The translations under genes and the position numbers were made by a program. A DNA stretch of 60,000 nt from Takakia lepidozioides (lineage: Eukaryota; Streptophyta; Takakiopsida; Takakiales; Takakiaceae), in contig CM060734.1 of the NCBI GenBank assembly GCA_030704615.1, forward strand, positions 30,212,042-30,272,041, read 5' to 3'. The notes beneath the pieces were generated by a model. The model searched no databases, was not told where the DNA came from, and was given only the letters and a program-made list of their open reading frames with translations. How positions within the stretch are numbered: position 1 is the stretch's first letter; the number at the start of each line of letters is the position of its first letter. This document shows, one piece after another, positions 59,409 through 60,000 of the stretch.

Positions 59409-60000
59409 CGTTTCAACCTGCAACAGTACATGTGGAATGATTGAGGATACAATTCAAACCATCTATCTAAATTAACTGAGATTTGACCTGGACAAGAAAG
59501 GGTGGCCCAGACAGGATAGGTTCAAAGTGTGGAAAGCAGACTGATGTATATTCTGTACCGCTTTCACTAGCATAACCTAGAAAAGCTTCAACCAGGTATT
59601 GGTGGCTGGTAGTACACAATCCTTTTCTTATGCAATTCTTCTTCGGTGGGAATGTGTCTGTGGCTCAAGTACTCGATAGCAAGGTGGTTGATGATTGACG
59701 TAGGTTGCAGAATTGTAACAAAAGGAGGTCAGCAAGCATTTATAGCCTCCTTCAGTGCACCTTGAATACTCCATTGCAGAGCTGTCATGTTATCACCCGC
59801 GCTCACCGAGAGAACTTGTCAACTTCGGAATACATCAATACATAGAAGCATGGCAACATAAATGATCACAAACCTATGGAACCTGGATTTGCATGATTTG
59901 CATCCTTTCAAGCTCTAGTTACCGATCATCGAAAGTCTGTCCGACATATTTAAATTATGTCCCTTACTGTCCCACTGTCCAGCAATGTGAATGTGCGATG
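59409..60000. promoter_or_regulatory. Upstream region of the polygalacturonase gene
   Basis: Holds any 5' UTR and promoter of the minus-strand gene. No TATA box is convincingly placed and no other gene is seen. Confidence 0.35.

Overview
This window is nuclear DNA of a land plant, probably a seed-free one with a large, repeat-rich genome (fern, lycophyte or bryophyte grade). Plant character comes from four interrupted host genes: a MATE transporter, plastid-type 3-phosphoglycerate dehydrogenase, a QUARTET3-like polygalacturonase and an intron-poor PPR-DYW gene. Seed-free character is an inference from the very homogeneous PLS-DYW repeats and from piggyBac- and Replitron-like remnants, which are unusual in flowering plants.

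Layout. 0-3.5 kb: the 3' exons of a MATE gene on +, with tRNA-derived SINEs in and around its introns. 5-10.2 kb: decayed mobile elements (an HUH replicase resembling Replitrons, LINE pieces) and a broken secreted double-psi beta-barrel-type gene. 10.2-19.1 kb: AT-rich repeats, including a minisatellite, a pair of inverted dispersed repeats and a dead piggyBac transposase. 19.1-35 kb: a nested transposon complex. 35-42.6 kb: mostly repeats and one internally deleted transposase-derived gene. 42.6-47.6 kb: OSB-type PDF modules joined to a long PPR-DYW reading frame. 50-54.5 kb: PGDH (-). 56-59.4 kb: QRT3-like polygalacturonase (-).

The central object is an 11.3-kb Mutator-like element (22761-34090) inserted into a LINE. 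It has imperfect terminal inverted repeats and a 9-bp target duplication that matches at 8 of 9 positions. It carries two divergent genes. One (+) is a decayed MULE-type transposase with a SWIM zinc finger. The other (-) is a ten-exon gene joining a ParB/sulfiredoxin-like domain to a beta-class DNA amino-methyltransferase-like domain, in which the motif IV region precedes the SAM-binding motif I. Two introns of that gene, and nothing else noticed in the window, hold about 15 copies of a 24-bp palindrome. A diverged fragment of the same ParB-like exon lies at 19.1-19.6 kb, so the gene belongs to a family. Both genes carry in-frame stops explainable by C-to-T or G-to-A transitions, as expected of a methylated, silenced element.

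Exon boundaries were set by eye from GT-AG sites, reading phase and family resemblance. No alignment or search was run, and family names rest on recalled motifs.
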